Part shown: positions 1-12,274 of the stretch, one piece after another
Numbering within the stretch: position 1 is the first letter of the stretch
How the letters are laid out: every line of letters begins with the position of its first letter
Assembly (NCBI GenBank): GCA_900660155.1
Contig: CABFPE010000313.1
Span: forward strand, 483,637-547,636
Direction: 5' to 3'
Source: Hofstenia miamia
Lineage: Eukaryota > Xenacoelomorpha > Acoela > Hofsteniidae
Length of the DNA stretch: 64,000 bases
Translations under genes and position numbers: made by a program
Notes under the pieces: model-generated
Seen by the model: the letters and a program-made list of their open reading frames with translations, nothing else
Databases searched by the model: none
Told to the model about the DNA's origin: nothing

Positions 1-3000
1 ATATAAAGAGCAAAATGCTCTAGAGGATAAATACCTCAACCTATATTTTTAAAGATTCGATATAAAAAGAGTAGTGCTAATTATATACTATAGGAAAAAG
101 TTCTAAGGTAATGAATATATGATAAATATAATAAAATTAGAACCAGAGAATTCATAAAGACATGCATAACGAATTAACCAAGTGGTTGTTAATTGGGGGT
201 TAAGACATCACGACCAATTGTATATAAAAACCAACGAAAGATCTCTTCTTTATAAAGGCGCCATTTCTGTTATAACATTTATAATGTTAAGTAACTCGAA
301 GAATTACATTTTGATTATTGGGGAAATCAGCTCTAATATAGCTTTGTACTGTCATCATTCTCTTGAATGATTAACGTATATAGCATTTATCTAAAGTATG
401 TTTAGAGAAACAAAAGTCTTTCAATCAGTACTTACAAGTTTGATGATTTCTAACTACAGTATAAATTAATTGAGACTGAAAATTAATAAATGATTAAATC
501 GTTAAAAATATTTCCAAACTGTAGAATTGCAATTTCTCTAATTTCGTAGCAAATTTTGTAATGCAATGAAATTTAATGTACTAATGATGTGTTGAATTAT
601 ATGGCTGAATATAAATTTACAATTAATACAAGTGGGAATTTCAACAAACAGGCCGCTAAAATAGAAAATGCTGTTAGAGATCAAATATGCAATAAGAATC
701 ACAATGTCCAAGCCTCGCAAGCCTAATACCTAATCTATTTCAAAGTTTAGGACATTGAGTCTAATTCAATAAGATTATCATTGTTACTGATTTCTCATGA
801 CGATTTGGTACTTCAAGTTCAATTTCCATGGCGAATTCTTAAAAATGTTATATTTAGAAGATGGATAATTGCGTTGAAATTTGCCCGCAATGAATTAAAG
901 AAATGGGCCAATTATCAACAACCTTGACAATGCTCCGCTTTCCTTCCAATTGTTTCCTAAGAGTTTGACATTAGTTTCCATGGCACTAGTTTTTCCATGA
1001 AAATAAGTTAAAAATTGGTTTTAAAATCCAAACTTTACGAGTTGTCGTGGATAGCAAAGACGGACAGTCGCCTTGAAGCATTATTTTGCTACAAAGTCTC
1101 GGCAACTTTACCTTGAAAGGTCTCATCGTTTTGACTTCACCGGATAAACTTCGATTTAATATATGATTATAATGTAATTGTGGGCATATTCTTATATATT
1201 CAAATATTTATTTAAAGAATCAGTATTTGTGTAAGAAAAAGAAAATATTTCAAAAATATTTTTTTCAAAATTTGTTTATTTTTTTACTGTATTTTTGAAA
1301 ATTCAGTCTATTGACTAACAGGTAGAAACACAAACATATAATACATTCACTACGTTAGTCCTACGTTAGAAATTGAGAGTTATGGTGATAAAATTAAATA
1401 TTGCTTTGCACCCAAATGCAAAATACTTGGCGAATTATTGCGCCCTAGAAAACAGCAAGTTAAGATACATTTAGACCAAAATCCAGCATCAATATACAAA
1501 ATACTACACAAGTATAGTCCATTCATTCCGATGAATGTAGAATTGTGGTATAATTACATCTTGGGAACAGTTGTGAAGAATGAAATAAATCTTTCAAGTT
1601 CATAAGTTGCTTTATGAAATTAAACAATTACCTATTCTAGGTGTAATTTAATCAGGATCGAATACTTTTAATATTTTGAGACAAGAAAAATGAATGAAAA
1701 ATTTGCGGAAAAATTTGTAACTCAGTGTGCCCTATTGCTAGTGTTAGATTTGTGGTGAGTTCTTCACGTCATTAGTATACAAAAAAGAGCAAGAAACTAA
1801 GTGCTGCTCAAGTAGATCACAATGAACATCAGGAATAAAATACGTCCAATATTGACCCCAGAGGCACACCATTAATATACTTTTACGAAAGAACTCGGCC
1901 AACGTATACAAATTGCTTACAAGTATGATATTAGGTGTACAAATGCCAAATTATTTCATTATTTTTGAAATATAATGATTGCATAACACAAATCATGTTC
2001 ATAAATTAAAAAATTAGTTGATACTAACATCAAACTAATGTCTTGATAGTAGTCATCCTTAAATAATTTCAAATAGCATAGGCGTAGCCAAGGTGGCTAA
2101 ATGTGGGAAAAGATTAATCAGAGACTTTTGTACTGATTATGAGGAGTCGCAGTCGGTCATTATAATTGTGACAATTGGTGATTACTTAATAATAACAGTA
2201 TGATTAGAAAAAAAATTCCCACATAAAATCTTGTATTATTGGAGGAAATTATTCGATACATTGTTTAATCTAATTTTAATTATAGTTTGTATTGCATACA
2301 TATTCGAAAGAATGAATATTAGATTTGCTATTATTACATACACAATTCAATTTAATAGTCCCACGTTTTGTATTAAAATAACAATTAAGAATGAAGATAA
2401 TGCGAACTGCATGCTCCTACGAACATTTCACTCTTTAGTTATATATGACAAACTGTGGAGTGGGTATAAATTTAAGACTATTCTAGCGGCTGAAATAGTT
2501 AGCACCATGAAACCAGTCAAGCTCATACTAGAAGGATGTCACAACAAGCAGAACTGGTTGAACATATTTATGAGCCTATTGAAAAACAACAGCTGTGGAA
2601 CGAGGGCATCAGCTTACTAATGTTTACGACCAATGAAAATCTGTTTCTTAGTCAGCCTGAAGTTAGCGATTTTGGTGTTCTATTTCCAACTCTCTCAATT
2701 GGGATTCCCATATCTTATAAAAAATTAAGAAACTTTCCTTTAAATTTCATCCTCTTCTAACACCAAACGTATTATATTCAACTCTTATTGTGTTCCGCTT
2801 TCTGCTACAGATCTCAATTTTAGAATCTTCCCACATCTTTTGCTGCAAAGTTAGATCTTCTGCTCCAAATCTTCCTACCTCTCTCTTCTTATCAAAGGCA
2901 ACGTATTCCATATTTAAGCATACCTTAAATAACATGATTTAGTTTTTCGACATATGCTCTTTGTAGGACTCTATGATTAAGAGATTTATAACCTTATGGC

Positions 3001-3310
3001 GTTTTCTCCTGAAATTTTCAATTTACGTTCTTCAACTAAAGTAGCTTTCGTCTCTCCTCGTCTTCGCAAAGCTGTCTCGTCTCGGAATTTCGTCTATCAT
3101 ATCATTCCCTAGCTAATTTCCTCATATGCCACCCTAACTTTAATCTATGGTTTCCTCATAAGCTTTTTAAATCTGCTTTATTTTTCTTCTGCATTAAATA
3201 TATCTCAAAATATGGTTTGTCTTCCTTTCCCTTCGGCAAATGTTCGTCTTGCTTGTGTCCTATTTTTTGTAAAATTTTATTTCTTAAACTTTAAACTTTA
3301 CCGATAAATA
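1..3310. other. AT-rich DNA with no recognised gene
   Basis: Open frames here are short and low in complexity. The longest (2231-2620 and the overlapping 2536-2760, plus strand) show no motif I recognise. A pyrimidine-rich stretch at about 2760-3260 also gave nothing recognisable. I see no tRNA-like or TIR-bounded structure. Confidence 0.6.
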
Positions 3311-3314
3311 TTCA

Positions 3315-3341
3315 AATATTATTATTATTATTATTATTATA
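3315..3341. repeat. (ATT)n microsatellite at the 5' edge of a retroelement fragment
   Basis: A run of ATT units lies directly before the truncated CR1-like fragment, whose own 3' end also runs into ATT repeats at about 4110-4121. The fragment is therefore bracketed by the same microsatellite. Confidence 0.9.
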
Positions 3342-3344
3342 TTA

Positions 3345-4110
3345 ACAACAAATTGAACTGCAAGTAGGATAACAGAGCATAAAACAAACTGAAAATATCA
3401 AATACCTAGGCGTTGATATTGACAATAAGCTAGAATATAACTCATTCATAAACAAACTACGTAAAACGGCTTTAGGCATCAGATCCATTAATGAGATTAT
3501 GCATATAACACAAAGCACCCAAATAATTAATTCCTTTGTCCTATGTCATTTTACATATGCATGCATTCTGCTTACTAATCTTACAATCCAACAAAGTGAA
3601 CGTATTAATATAACATTCAACTGGTGTATCAGATCTTTTTACAATATTTACAAGCAAGATACCAGTGATAAGTTACAAGAAGTTCAAATTCTGTCACCCA
3701 AGTACCACATAATGTTTGCAAGCTTGACGTTGTTTTTCAAACATGTTACCAATTCGGTGCATACAACTGAAATTCCTTAACAATAACATCAAATTTAACT
3801 CAAGAACACGTGCATGTATCGTCAGTATAGCAAATAAATCAGATGCATGGAATAATTCTTTTACACATGCTACCAGTCTATTATGGAATAATTTATCTTG
3901 TACAATAAGATACGCTGAAAGCCTTAGGAAGTTTAAGCGATTACTGAAACATAATTTACTTTCCCAAAAAAATTATTGGTTCATCAAAAACCCTAAACGC
4001 GTTCCAGATGCATAGCGAACTGTAAAATCGATTTCCGCTGATTTGTTTTAATTTATTTTAAATTCATTTTTGGAAGCTATGTATTTCAATTAAAATAAAG
4101 CTTATTAAGA
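3345..4110 (+). mobile_element. 5'-truncated CR1/L2-like non-LTR fragment (copy 1)
   Basis: This is nearly identical to 9948-10690, the 3' end of the longer element downstream. It encodes the C-terminal part of the reverse-transcriptase protein, beginning near the YLGVDIDNKLEYNSF segment, and ends with a short 3' UTR and an AATAAAGC end. It has an in-frame stop where copy 2 has serine (GGATAA against GGATCA). It also carries 43 bases near 3732-3774 that copy 2 lacks, which puts the distal part in another frame. The copy is dead, but it preserves sequence missing from copy 2. Confidence 0.9.
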
Positions 4111-4466
4111 TTATTATTATTTATTTACCAATTTTAGTTTATTGTGTTAGTTGTCATTTTTAAAGAACCTTGTGCACTAATGCTTCCATTGACCAGGCAA
4201 TTGCAAATCGTGGATATTGATATTATTAAAACCATTACAGAGGAAAGTCATGTAATGGACTATTTGCGAAATAATTTACTACATTTGAAAATATTGGTAA
4301 TTTACTTGGCGTTGTTATTACAAAAAACGTGTTCAATCAAATTCTGGAAAATCAGCATACAAAGTAGCCGCTGATATTTTTATCAAACCTGTCAAGTGTA
4401 ACAAACACGGCTGTTATATTTCGAATTACAATGTCTATATACAGCAACATTAAAGCAATGATATAT

Positions 4467-5395
4467 TTATACCATCAAATCTTTTTGAATTTTGAACGAA
4501 ATGTTTCCAGCAACTATCATCAAAACGTTTTCTAGCTCCTCAATTGTCTTCGGGTACAGCTTCTCTATCTCATGCTTCATAATAGCCAAGAGATTTTCAA
4601 TGGGAGACAGGTCATTACTGCTGGGAAGCCACTGAAGTGGTTGCACTAAATTATCACTAATCCAAAAACGAGTTTTGTTTGATGTATGCGCTCTTGCCCC
4701 GTCTTTTTGCAGTAGCCAACCGTCAGGGAACATTGTGTTAGCATAGGGCATGAACTCCTCTAGATTTGCGATGTATTTATCGGAGTCAACATTGCATTTA
4801 ACTACACTAATGTAGACACCTTTGTGAGAAATTGCACCCCATACCATCACATCATACGTTTTTGTGGGGTTTTACCAACTTTGCACCAGTATTTTATTGT
4901 GTCCGATGCAGATGAAATGAAAACGTTGTTCCAGGAAAAGCCCTCCATATCTCGACAAAAAACCAATCTTTTTCGGATGTGCTCCTGTGTTAGAAATGGA
5001 ACGTTGTGTGGTTTCTTTTTGGTAAGGCCCTCACTTTTCAATCTTCTCTAGATGGTTCTTTCAGAAACTGTTGGTTGGCCCCGATCCATTAGTTGCTTTT
5101 TAATGTCTCTTGCAGAATATTCGGGATGGGCGATTGCAAGTTCAACAAGAATCTTTTGGTCGTTTCCCGAAATTATGTTGCAAGTTCAACAAGAATCTTT
5201 TGGTCGTTTCCCGAAATCATCTTGGGTCGGCCACTTCCCCGTTTTCTTTCAAGGGTTTCACCTTCGTCTAACTTCTTCAAACCGATATAAAGTTCGTTTA
5301 GACATCTGTGTTGCATTCAATAACGTCTTAAAATTTCTTTCTCCAAGTGAGTAAAGAACACGAAGTGTTTCCTTTTTGTTCTCACTGCAAGCCAT
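4467..5395 (-). pseudogene. Tc1-like (DD34E) transposase, broken
   Basis: Read on the minus strand, the protein starts with an ATG at 5395 and an N-terminal helix-turn-helix region followed by the GSGRPK hook typical of Tc1 transposases. The C-terminal block 4467-4850 contains KDGARAHTS, then LQWLPSSNDLSPIENL. Thirty-four residues separate the catalytic Asp from the final Glu, matching the DD34E signature. The gene is split by frameshifts and stops: one where a 43-bp block is tandemly duplicated (5134-5220), a stop near 5050, and another frame change near 4850. Such enzymes cut and paste DNA at TA sites. I could not identify convincing TIRs. Confidence 0.9.
5134..5220. repeat. 43-bp tandem duplication inside the Tc1 gene
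   Basis: Positions 5134-5176 and 5178-5220 are the same 43-base block with one mismatch, separated by one base. The 44-base period shifts the transposase frame, so this duplication is one of its disabling lesions. Confidence 0.92.
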
Positions 5396-5588
5396 GACAT
5401 GAAAAGAGTTAATTCGTTTCAGTTTTCCCCCGATAATTTTGTTAACATGTGCATTACATTAATATAAAGCATTGCATTCGATAAATCAAAATATATCTCT
5501 TCTTGTATTAAAAAATCAAATATATATTTGTATATAGTGGTTAATGAGAAACTCTCCTTTGAATAGTTGTGCCATTTTTTGTCGCTAG

Positions 5589-5631
<43 letters not shown>
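5589..5631. repeat. (TA)n microsatellite
   Basis: About 20 uninterrupted TA units lie beyond the 5' end of the Tc1 gene. TA is also the Tc1 target site, but no duplication or TIR can be tied to it. Confidence 0.95.
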
Positions 5632-5636
<5 letters not shown>

Positions 5637-5730
5637 CTACTTCAAATGTTTTACCCGCTTTTCTACAATCTCTTGTGTCAAACAAAAAATATGAGCAGAA
5701 TTTTGTATTTAGTCGCAATATCAATTTATT

Positions 5731-6560
5731 CTATGCACCATTAAATTGATGTTATTACCATATATGGCTCGCGCTAAAAACTAGCCTATCACACCAACTC
5801 TATGCATATAAATTTTACTGATATTTTAAAATAGCTATTCACATCAGTAAAAATATAAAAACAAGTATGTCCATAATAAATTGCTCCCGAGAGTAAAAAT
5901 AACATTTATAATATTAATATTAATAACATATACATAGAGAACTGAAATACCAAACGGTTTAAAGTGATACTAAATTCTAAACATTTACAACTTCTTGCTT
6001 AAAATTTAACATTGTACAACTTCTATGCATACTTACAATACTACAAATAGATATATACATACATGCATATTTAAAAATATAACTGACAATTATGACAGAC
6101 CTAAAAATTAATACTTCCCAATATATTTTGATTTGCATTTCAATTTATGTTTGCGCTTCTATTTAAATGCGTGACTTGTCTTGCAACTCTAATCTCTTGA
6201 AAAGAGTTCTGTCATAAATTCCAATTGCACACTTATCAAATAAATAATCCTCTATCAGCCTGCATCCACTTCACACTGCTGCAACAATTTGGTTATATTG
6301 AATTATTATATTGGTTATTAAATTCATAAGAGCATTGTTTTTCTTCAGTAAAATGATACGTATACATATGTTCTGAGAATAAGTCTAAATTGGTAGGCCC
6401 AAATAAAAATTTAAAAAGGAAGTTACTTTCTTAAGCTGACTAAAATTAAAGGTAATATGTTGTCACATTATGTTCCACACATTAATAATAAAGTCATTTA
6501 TTATTATTGTTATTATAAATATGGGACACCCTCCTTGCAAGTCGTTAAGTGACGCGCTCT
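5731..6560. other. AT-rich spacer, no gene seen
   Basis: There is no open frame of interest and no recognisable element between the Tc1 remnant and the start of the CR1-like element. The 5' boundary of the latter is not visible, so the end point of this spacer is approximate. Confidence 0.4.
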
Positions 6561-6604
6561 GTAATTAAATTTTTCAAAAGTTATTTTTATCCAATAACAA
6601 GTTG

Positions 6605-7419
6605 TAGAATCAATTGCAAACAAAGCGCACACTCCGCTTATTAATAAACTTCGATTGTTAGACGTTGGGGAATTGCAAGAGCTATTTGTTCATCTCTATG
6701 AAAAATCACTAGAATTGATTAACAATGATGACGAAAAGAATGTACTAATAGTGTAATTCTATCAAATGAAATCAATCCGCCTGATATTCCTACTATTTCA
6801 TCAGAACAACTGCGTTTGAAAGAAAAATTGCCAAAGAAATATCTGAGAACACATCACCACATCACTGTTAATCATTGGAAAATCCATTTTAAAAAATGTC
6901 AAATCCCGGAATCTCATAAGAAATGAAAACTGCTGCATACATTCATATAGTGGAAGGAAAACCCTTGACCTACAAAAAATAGTTGAAAAATATCGTAAAC
7001 AAAACATAGGTCAGGTAGTTATTAATAATGGACTTATTGATGCTCTTTACGCTCGCAAAGAAAGAGTCTTGATAATTTTAAAAAAGACACTATAGACTTA
7101 ATAAAGACTGTTAAGGAGAAATTTCATCCTAAAAATCTTCTTGATGGAAGTTACTCCAATTTCAAAGCCTGACAAACTGTCTACAAACAATATTATTAAC
7201 AAATTCAACAATGCTATAGCTTCAATTTGTGAAAGTAATGATTTAGAAATGATTAAAGTATTTAATGAATTTAATCAGAAAGGAAATATAATAACACCTA
7301 GAAATCATAGTTGGGATGTTATTCATCTCTCAAAAAGAGGAGTTTCTCTTGTTGCTAAATTAATTAAAACCCAATTTGGCAAACTATCACATGTACAAAT
7401 CTGTCAGACCAGGTTATAA
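6605..7419 (+). pseudogene. CR1-type ORF1 with SGNH esterase-like domain, broken
   Basis: Reading across frames, a plausible N-terminal segment (about 6605-6755) is followed by LLIIGKSILKNV near 6870, the position of the usual GDS nucleophile block; here the Asp is Lys. VINNGLIDAL near 7020 sits where the family has a GTND-type block. The last segment (7141-7419) contains VIHLSKRGVSLVAKLIK, matching the C-terminal D/H block. CR1-group ORF1 esterases are thought to act on lipids or membranes in support of retrotransposition. Altered blocks and several frame changes indicate loss of function. Confidence 0.72.
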
Positions 7420-7745
7420 TTACAATGACGCTACCAAAAGTGAAGCTGGGACAAGAGTGCGTCCTAACGGAGATAATGAACTCAAAATGCTGCCCAGGAT
7501 TCTTTTAAAGCGGGTATGATCTTACACAGAAAGACAAGAACTAATACTTCAATTACTTTAAGGTACATCTTTGTGTTCTTATTAATTATAACATCTAGAT
7601 GGAGTACCTTTTGTAAAAATATTTTGTTGCATTTTTCACATGATTGTAAATTTTACAGTTCGCTTAATTAACATATTGCTATGATGAGATACTTAGGGAA
7701 ATATTTAACACACGAAACGTTAAAATTACACATCTAATAGTAAAC

Positions 7746-8886
7746 ATGTGTCTCATTTTATCTAGGAATATACATCCCAATCCAGGACCCTTCTTATGCA
7801 GTGAGGGCAGAAGCAAATTACACAATTTTAATAGTAAACTCAAAATTGCGCATCTTAATGTATGCAGTCTAGTTGCTCACAGAATTGAATTTCTTCAACT
7901 GTGTTCAATGTTGGGCAGAAATACCATTTTCGGAATAGCTGAAACGTGGCTAGATGATAGCTGTCAAGTGAGGTTGTATAATCCAAATTGCAAAATGTTT
8001 GACGTATTTCCTAGAAATCGCTCTAGTCGTGGTGGATGCCACCTTATACTTGTTCCCAAAACCCTACAGGCAGAAAGAAGAGATGATTTAGAACATCACC
8101 ATGACGTCATTGAGACCATATGGATACAACTATCCCTTATCAGCCAAAGCAACTTCTTATTAAGGATGGATACAACTATCCCTTATCAGCCAAAGCGACT
8201 TCTTATTAAATGTTAGTTACAACCCATGTAAAAGGTTTAGGAAAGCATTTATAGATTTAAAAGTTCTTGAGATTAAATGCGCCTTGGCAAGGTGTAACAA
8301 CATTATGATGCTTGGAGACTACAACTTGAAATATCTCAATATGTATGTTAAAATTGAAATTGAAATCTTTTGCAATATTTTTGGCCTGAATGTTGTTAAC
8401 ACCGAAATTCCTACTCGCAATGCAGACCTGCTAGAATATTTCATTACTAATATAAGTAAAAAATTTGAAAATGGAGTTTTTACAACATTCTCAGACCATA
8501 ATCTCTGTGTCCATATATCAGACATAATTTGTAAGCTCCCTAAAAGATCAGTGATTATTAGTCGGTCATTTAAAAATTTCCATGAGGCAACATTTGTTAA
8601 GCAGCTGAGCAACATTTCATGGGACTACCTGTATTCATTAAATTGTAGTAACTACATGCTTGGGTTCATTTCAAAATCAATAAGACAATGCTTAGATCGT
8701 ACTGCTCCTTTCCAGAGAAAATTTATAAGACAGTGCGGAGATTTAAAAGCATATAGTGATCGATATACCAACACTCCCGAAATTAAGAACCTGGAATTAA
8801 GGAGGAAGGCCCTTTGGGATGAAATTAAAGACCTTGAAGCGTTCCAGCAGAAGCTACTAAGAAATGCAATGACCTGCAGAAATTAA
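7746..8886 (+). pseudogene. AP-type endonuclease domain of the CR1-like ORF2, broken
   Basis: The segment starts MCLILSRNIHPNPGP, the classic start of a CR1/L2 ORF2. KIAHLNVCSL and GIAETWLDD follow, corresponding to catalytic Asn and Glu blocks. MLGDYNL and TFSDHN in the second open piece (8284-8886) give the GD.N and SDH blocks. The family nicks target DNA to prime reverse transcription. The frame is broken between 8216 and 8284, just after a 43-bp tandem duplication at 8121-8209. Confidence 0.88.
8121..8209. repeat. 43-bp tandem duplication in the endonuclease
   Basis: Positions 8121-8163 and 8167-8209 are the same 43-base block with one mismatch, separated by three bases. The repeat ends in TTATTAA and coincides with the point where the endonuclease frame is lost. 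Confidence 0.92.
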
Positions 8887-8989
8887 TCAGTGTTAAAAAA
8901 GAGAAGCGCACAAAAAATTTTCTAGTATATTTTACCAAAGACTAGAAGGCAGTAAACTTAAGTGGCAGTTCACAAACAGTGTTCTGCAT

Positions 8990-10621
8990 AAAGGAACTAC
9001 AAAACAGATAACAAAACTATCTATTAACGATAAAATAACAGAGTGCAATCGAAATAGCTGAACACCTCAACTATATCTTTAGGCAGCTGGGGAAATATGA
9101 GGGACCCATAGTTCCCATACCACTACAAGTACTACAAACTAAGCTACACTTTAATTTTCAACTAACGAGTGTGCAACAATTAAGAACAGTTATTGCCAAT
9201 CTTGACGCTAGTAAATCAAAAGGATCAACAAACATTCCCGTATTCATCATAAAAAAATTCTGCAAGTATTTTGAAAATCATCTACTATTTTTCTACAATT
9301 ATTGCATTAATCAAAATGAATTCCCTGATATGCTCAAATGTTCGGATATTACACCCGTCTACAAAAAGGGTGATCCTTTGAATGGATTAAATAATAGACC
9401 GATATCTGTGACAAACACATTTGCGAAAATATTTGAAAAACTTCTTCCAAAATATCTTACACAATACTTAACGAATAATGATCTATTATCTAATAGACAG
9501 TTTGGATTTAGGCGTGACTACTCTACAGTTGATGCATTAGTTGGTATAACAGAGAACATAAGGTTAACCATCAACGATAACATGTGTGCAGCGGCGGCCT
9601 ACCTTGATCTAAGTAAAGCTTTCGACAGCATGGATCACGCAATATTGCAGCAAAAACTAAGAGCAATTGGAATTGATAATAACGCATTAGTCACTGTTCT
9701 GGGACCCATTTTGTTTACTAGATACATAAATGATATTTCAAGTCGTATTAAGTCAGGTGATATTTATCAATACGCTGACGATACATGCATAGTTACTAAG
9801 GACACTAGTCCACATAGGGCTGTCGAACAACTGAAAAACAACATTGAGCAACTAAAAATATATTTTAATCAAAATAAACTAACAATTAATATTCCAAAAA
9901 CGCAATTCTTGATATTTTCCCCAAATTCATTAAGAAGCATTTCCAACAAAATTGAACTGCAAGTAGGATCACAGAGCATAAAACAAACTGAAAACATCAA
10001 ATACCTAGGCGTTGATATTGACAATAAGCTAGAATATAACTCATTCATAAACAATAAACTACGTAAAATGACTTTAGGCATAAAATGCCTTTAGGCATCA
10101 GATCCATTAATGAGATTAAGCATATAACACAAAGCACCCAAATGATTCATTCCTTTGTCCTATGTCATTTTACATATGCATGCATTCTGCTTACTAATCT
10201 TACAATCCAACAAAGTGAACGTATTAATAGAACATTCAACTGGTGTATCAGATCTTTTTACAATATTTACAAGCAAGATACCAGTGATAAGTTACAAGAA
10301 GTTCAAATTCTGTCACCCAAGTACCACATAATGTTTGCAAGCTTGAAATTCCTTAACAATAACATCAAATTTAACTCAAGAACACGTGCATGTATCGTCA
10401 GTATAGCAAATAAATCAGATGCATGGAATAATTCTTTTACACATGCTACCAGTCTATTATGGAATAATTTATCTTGTACAATAAGATACGCAGAAAGCTT
10501 TAGGAAGTTTAAGCGATTACTGAAACATAATTTACTTTCCCAAAAAAATTATTGGTTCATCAAAAACCCTAAACGCTTTCCAGATGTATGTATAGCGAAC
10601 TGTAAAATCGATTTCCGCTGA
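8990..10621 (+). pseudogene. Reverse transcriptase of the CR1-like element, internally deleted
   Basis: The main open piece (9171-10094) has the RT blocks in order: DITPVYKKGD, NNRPISVTNTFAKIFEKLL, NRQFGFRRDYSTVDAL, AYLDLSKAFDSMDH (motif A) and YADDT (motif C). Motif B is damaged: after GIDNNAL the protein jumps straight to TVLGPILF, losing the segment that normally holds G.PQGS and the residues before it. Near 10085 an extra partial copy of CTTTAGGCAT shifts the frame, and the C-terminal part continues at 10085-10621. Relative to copy 1 it lacks a 43-base segment between two TGA trinucleotides. It is not functional. Confidence 0.92.
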
Positions 10622-10690
10622 TTTGTTTTAATTTATTTTAAATTCATTTTTGTAATCTATGTATTTCAATTGAAATAAAGCTTATTAAGA

Positions 10691-10712
10691 TAATATATAT
10701 ATATATATATAA
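10691..10712. repeat. AT microsatellite tail of the CR1-like element
   Basis: A run of TA units follows directly after CTTATTAAGA, the shared 3' end. Copy 1 ends at the same point in ATT units. Confidence 0.85.
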
Positions 10713-11077
10713 TAAAAAGTGCTTAGTGTTATTTAGCGTAATCCATTTAACAGATAACATGAACTCGCCAAGATGAGGGGAGATGGGTTAAAAACGTTCA
10801 TATTGTCATAATTATGCATTTTGGATTACATCCTAAGGAGAGCATATAAGCAACCTTCGAGACTTATAGCTGTTTAAATAGTCATAAGCGTATTATGTCC
10901 TTATGGAAGGGATAAGAAATATTTTAAAAAATTCAGCAAAAAGCTATTCATATACACATTTTGTAAATAAATAAAAAAACGAAAATTAAAATAGGTATAT
11001 TGCTAAACTAACTATATTGTTAAAACTAATAAAAGTCAGGTGAGCAGTCAAAATACGACAAAATATGCCTAAGTCAG

Positions 11078-12077
11078 NNNNNNNNNNNNNNNNNNNNNNN
11101 NNNNNNNNNNNNNNNNNNNNNNNNNNNNNNNNNNNNNNNNNNNNNNNNNNNNNNNNNNNNNNNNNNNNNNNNNNNNNNNNNNNNNNNNNNNNNNNNNNNN
11201 NNNNNNNNNNNNNNNNNNNNNNNNNNNNNNNNNNNNNNNNNNNNNNNNNNNNNNNNNNNNNNNNNNNNNNNNNNNNNNNNNNNNNNNNNNNNNNNNNNNN
11301 NNNNNNNNNNNNNNNNNNNNNNNNNNNNNNNNNNNNNNNNNNNNNNNNNNNNNNNNNNNNNNNNNNNNNNNNNNNNNNNNNNNNNNNNNNNNNNNNNNNN
11401 NNNNNNNNNNNNNNNNNNNNNNNNNNNNNNNNNNNNNNNNNNNNNNNNNNNNNNNNNNNNNNNNNNNNNNNNNNNNNNNNNNNNNNNNNNNNNNNNNNNN
11501 NNNNNNNNNNNNNNNNNNNNNNNNNNNNNNNNNNNNNNNNNNNNNNNNNNNNNNNNNNNNNNNNNNNNNNNNNNNNNNNNNNNNNNNNNNNNNNNNNNNN
11601 NNNNNNNNNNNNNNNNNNNNNNNNNNNNNNNNNNNNNNNNNNNNNNNNNNNNNNNNNNNNNNNNNNNNNNNNNNNNNNNNNNNNNNNNNNNNNNNNNNNN
11701 NNNNNNNNNNNNNNNNNNNNNNNNNNNNNNNNNNNNNNNNNNNNNNNNNNNNNNNNNNNNNNNNNNNNNNNNNNNNNNNNNNNNNNNNNNNNNNNNNNNN
11801 NNNNNNNNNNNNNNNNNNNNNNNNNNNNNNNNNNNNNNNNNNNNNNNNNNNNNNNNNNNNNNNNNNNNNNNNNNNNNNNNNNNNNNNNNNNNNNNNNNNN
11901 NNNNNNNNNNNNNNNNNNNNNNNNNNNNNNNNNNNNNNNNNNNNNNNNNNNNNNNNNNNNNNNNNNNNNNNNNNNNNNNNNNNNNNNNNNNNNNNNNNNN
12001 NNNNNNNNNNNNNNNNNNNNNNNNNNNNNNNNNNNNNNNNNNNNNNNNNNNNNNNNNNNNNNNNNNNNNNNNNNNNN
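11078..12077. other. Assembly gap of exactly 1000 N
   Basis: The round length suggests a default unknown-size gap. Open frames running through it are artefacts. It cuts the minus-strand non-LTR element to its right. Confidence 0.97.
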
Positions 12078-12274
12078 TGATTCGTGTGGGAAAGAGTCGA
12101 AGACTCATTTTGGAAAACTACGAACTGGGAACGGTATTTTAAGAAGTCAGCAATCCAATTGATAACATGTGGGTTGATGGAGGGTCTCACATTCTCAAGT
12201 TGTCTCAGTATGAAATCGTGGGGAACTCGGTCGAATGCTTTAGAAAGATCTAAGGAGAATATTCGAACATAGTC

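Larger units (their letters stand above)
6560..10690 (+). mobile_element. Near-full-length CR1/L2-group non-LTR retrotransposon (copy 2)
   Basis: The parts are in the expected order on the plus strand: ORF1 with an esterase-like domain (about 6600-7419), an AP-type endonuclease (7746 onward) introduced by the HPNPGP motif, reverse transcriptase (to 10621), and a short 3' UTR ending at 10690 in an AT microsatellite. ORF1 esterase, HPNPGP and a microsatellite tail rather than poly(A) are features of the CR1/L2 group. It still has CpG sites and is close in sequence to the fragment at 3345-4110. The 5' limit is uncertain. Frameshifts and an RT deletion make it non-autonomous. Confidence 0.88.

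Noticed and set aside
2231-2760. 129- and 74-codon overlapping frames as a small gene
   Set aside because: No recognisable domain, and overlap in different frames; likely chance or an unrecognised fossil.
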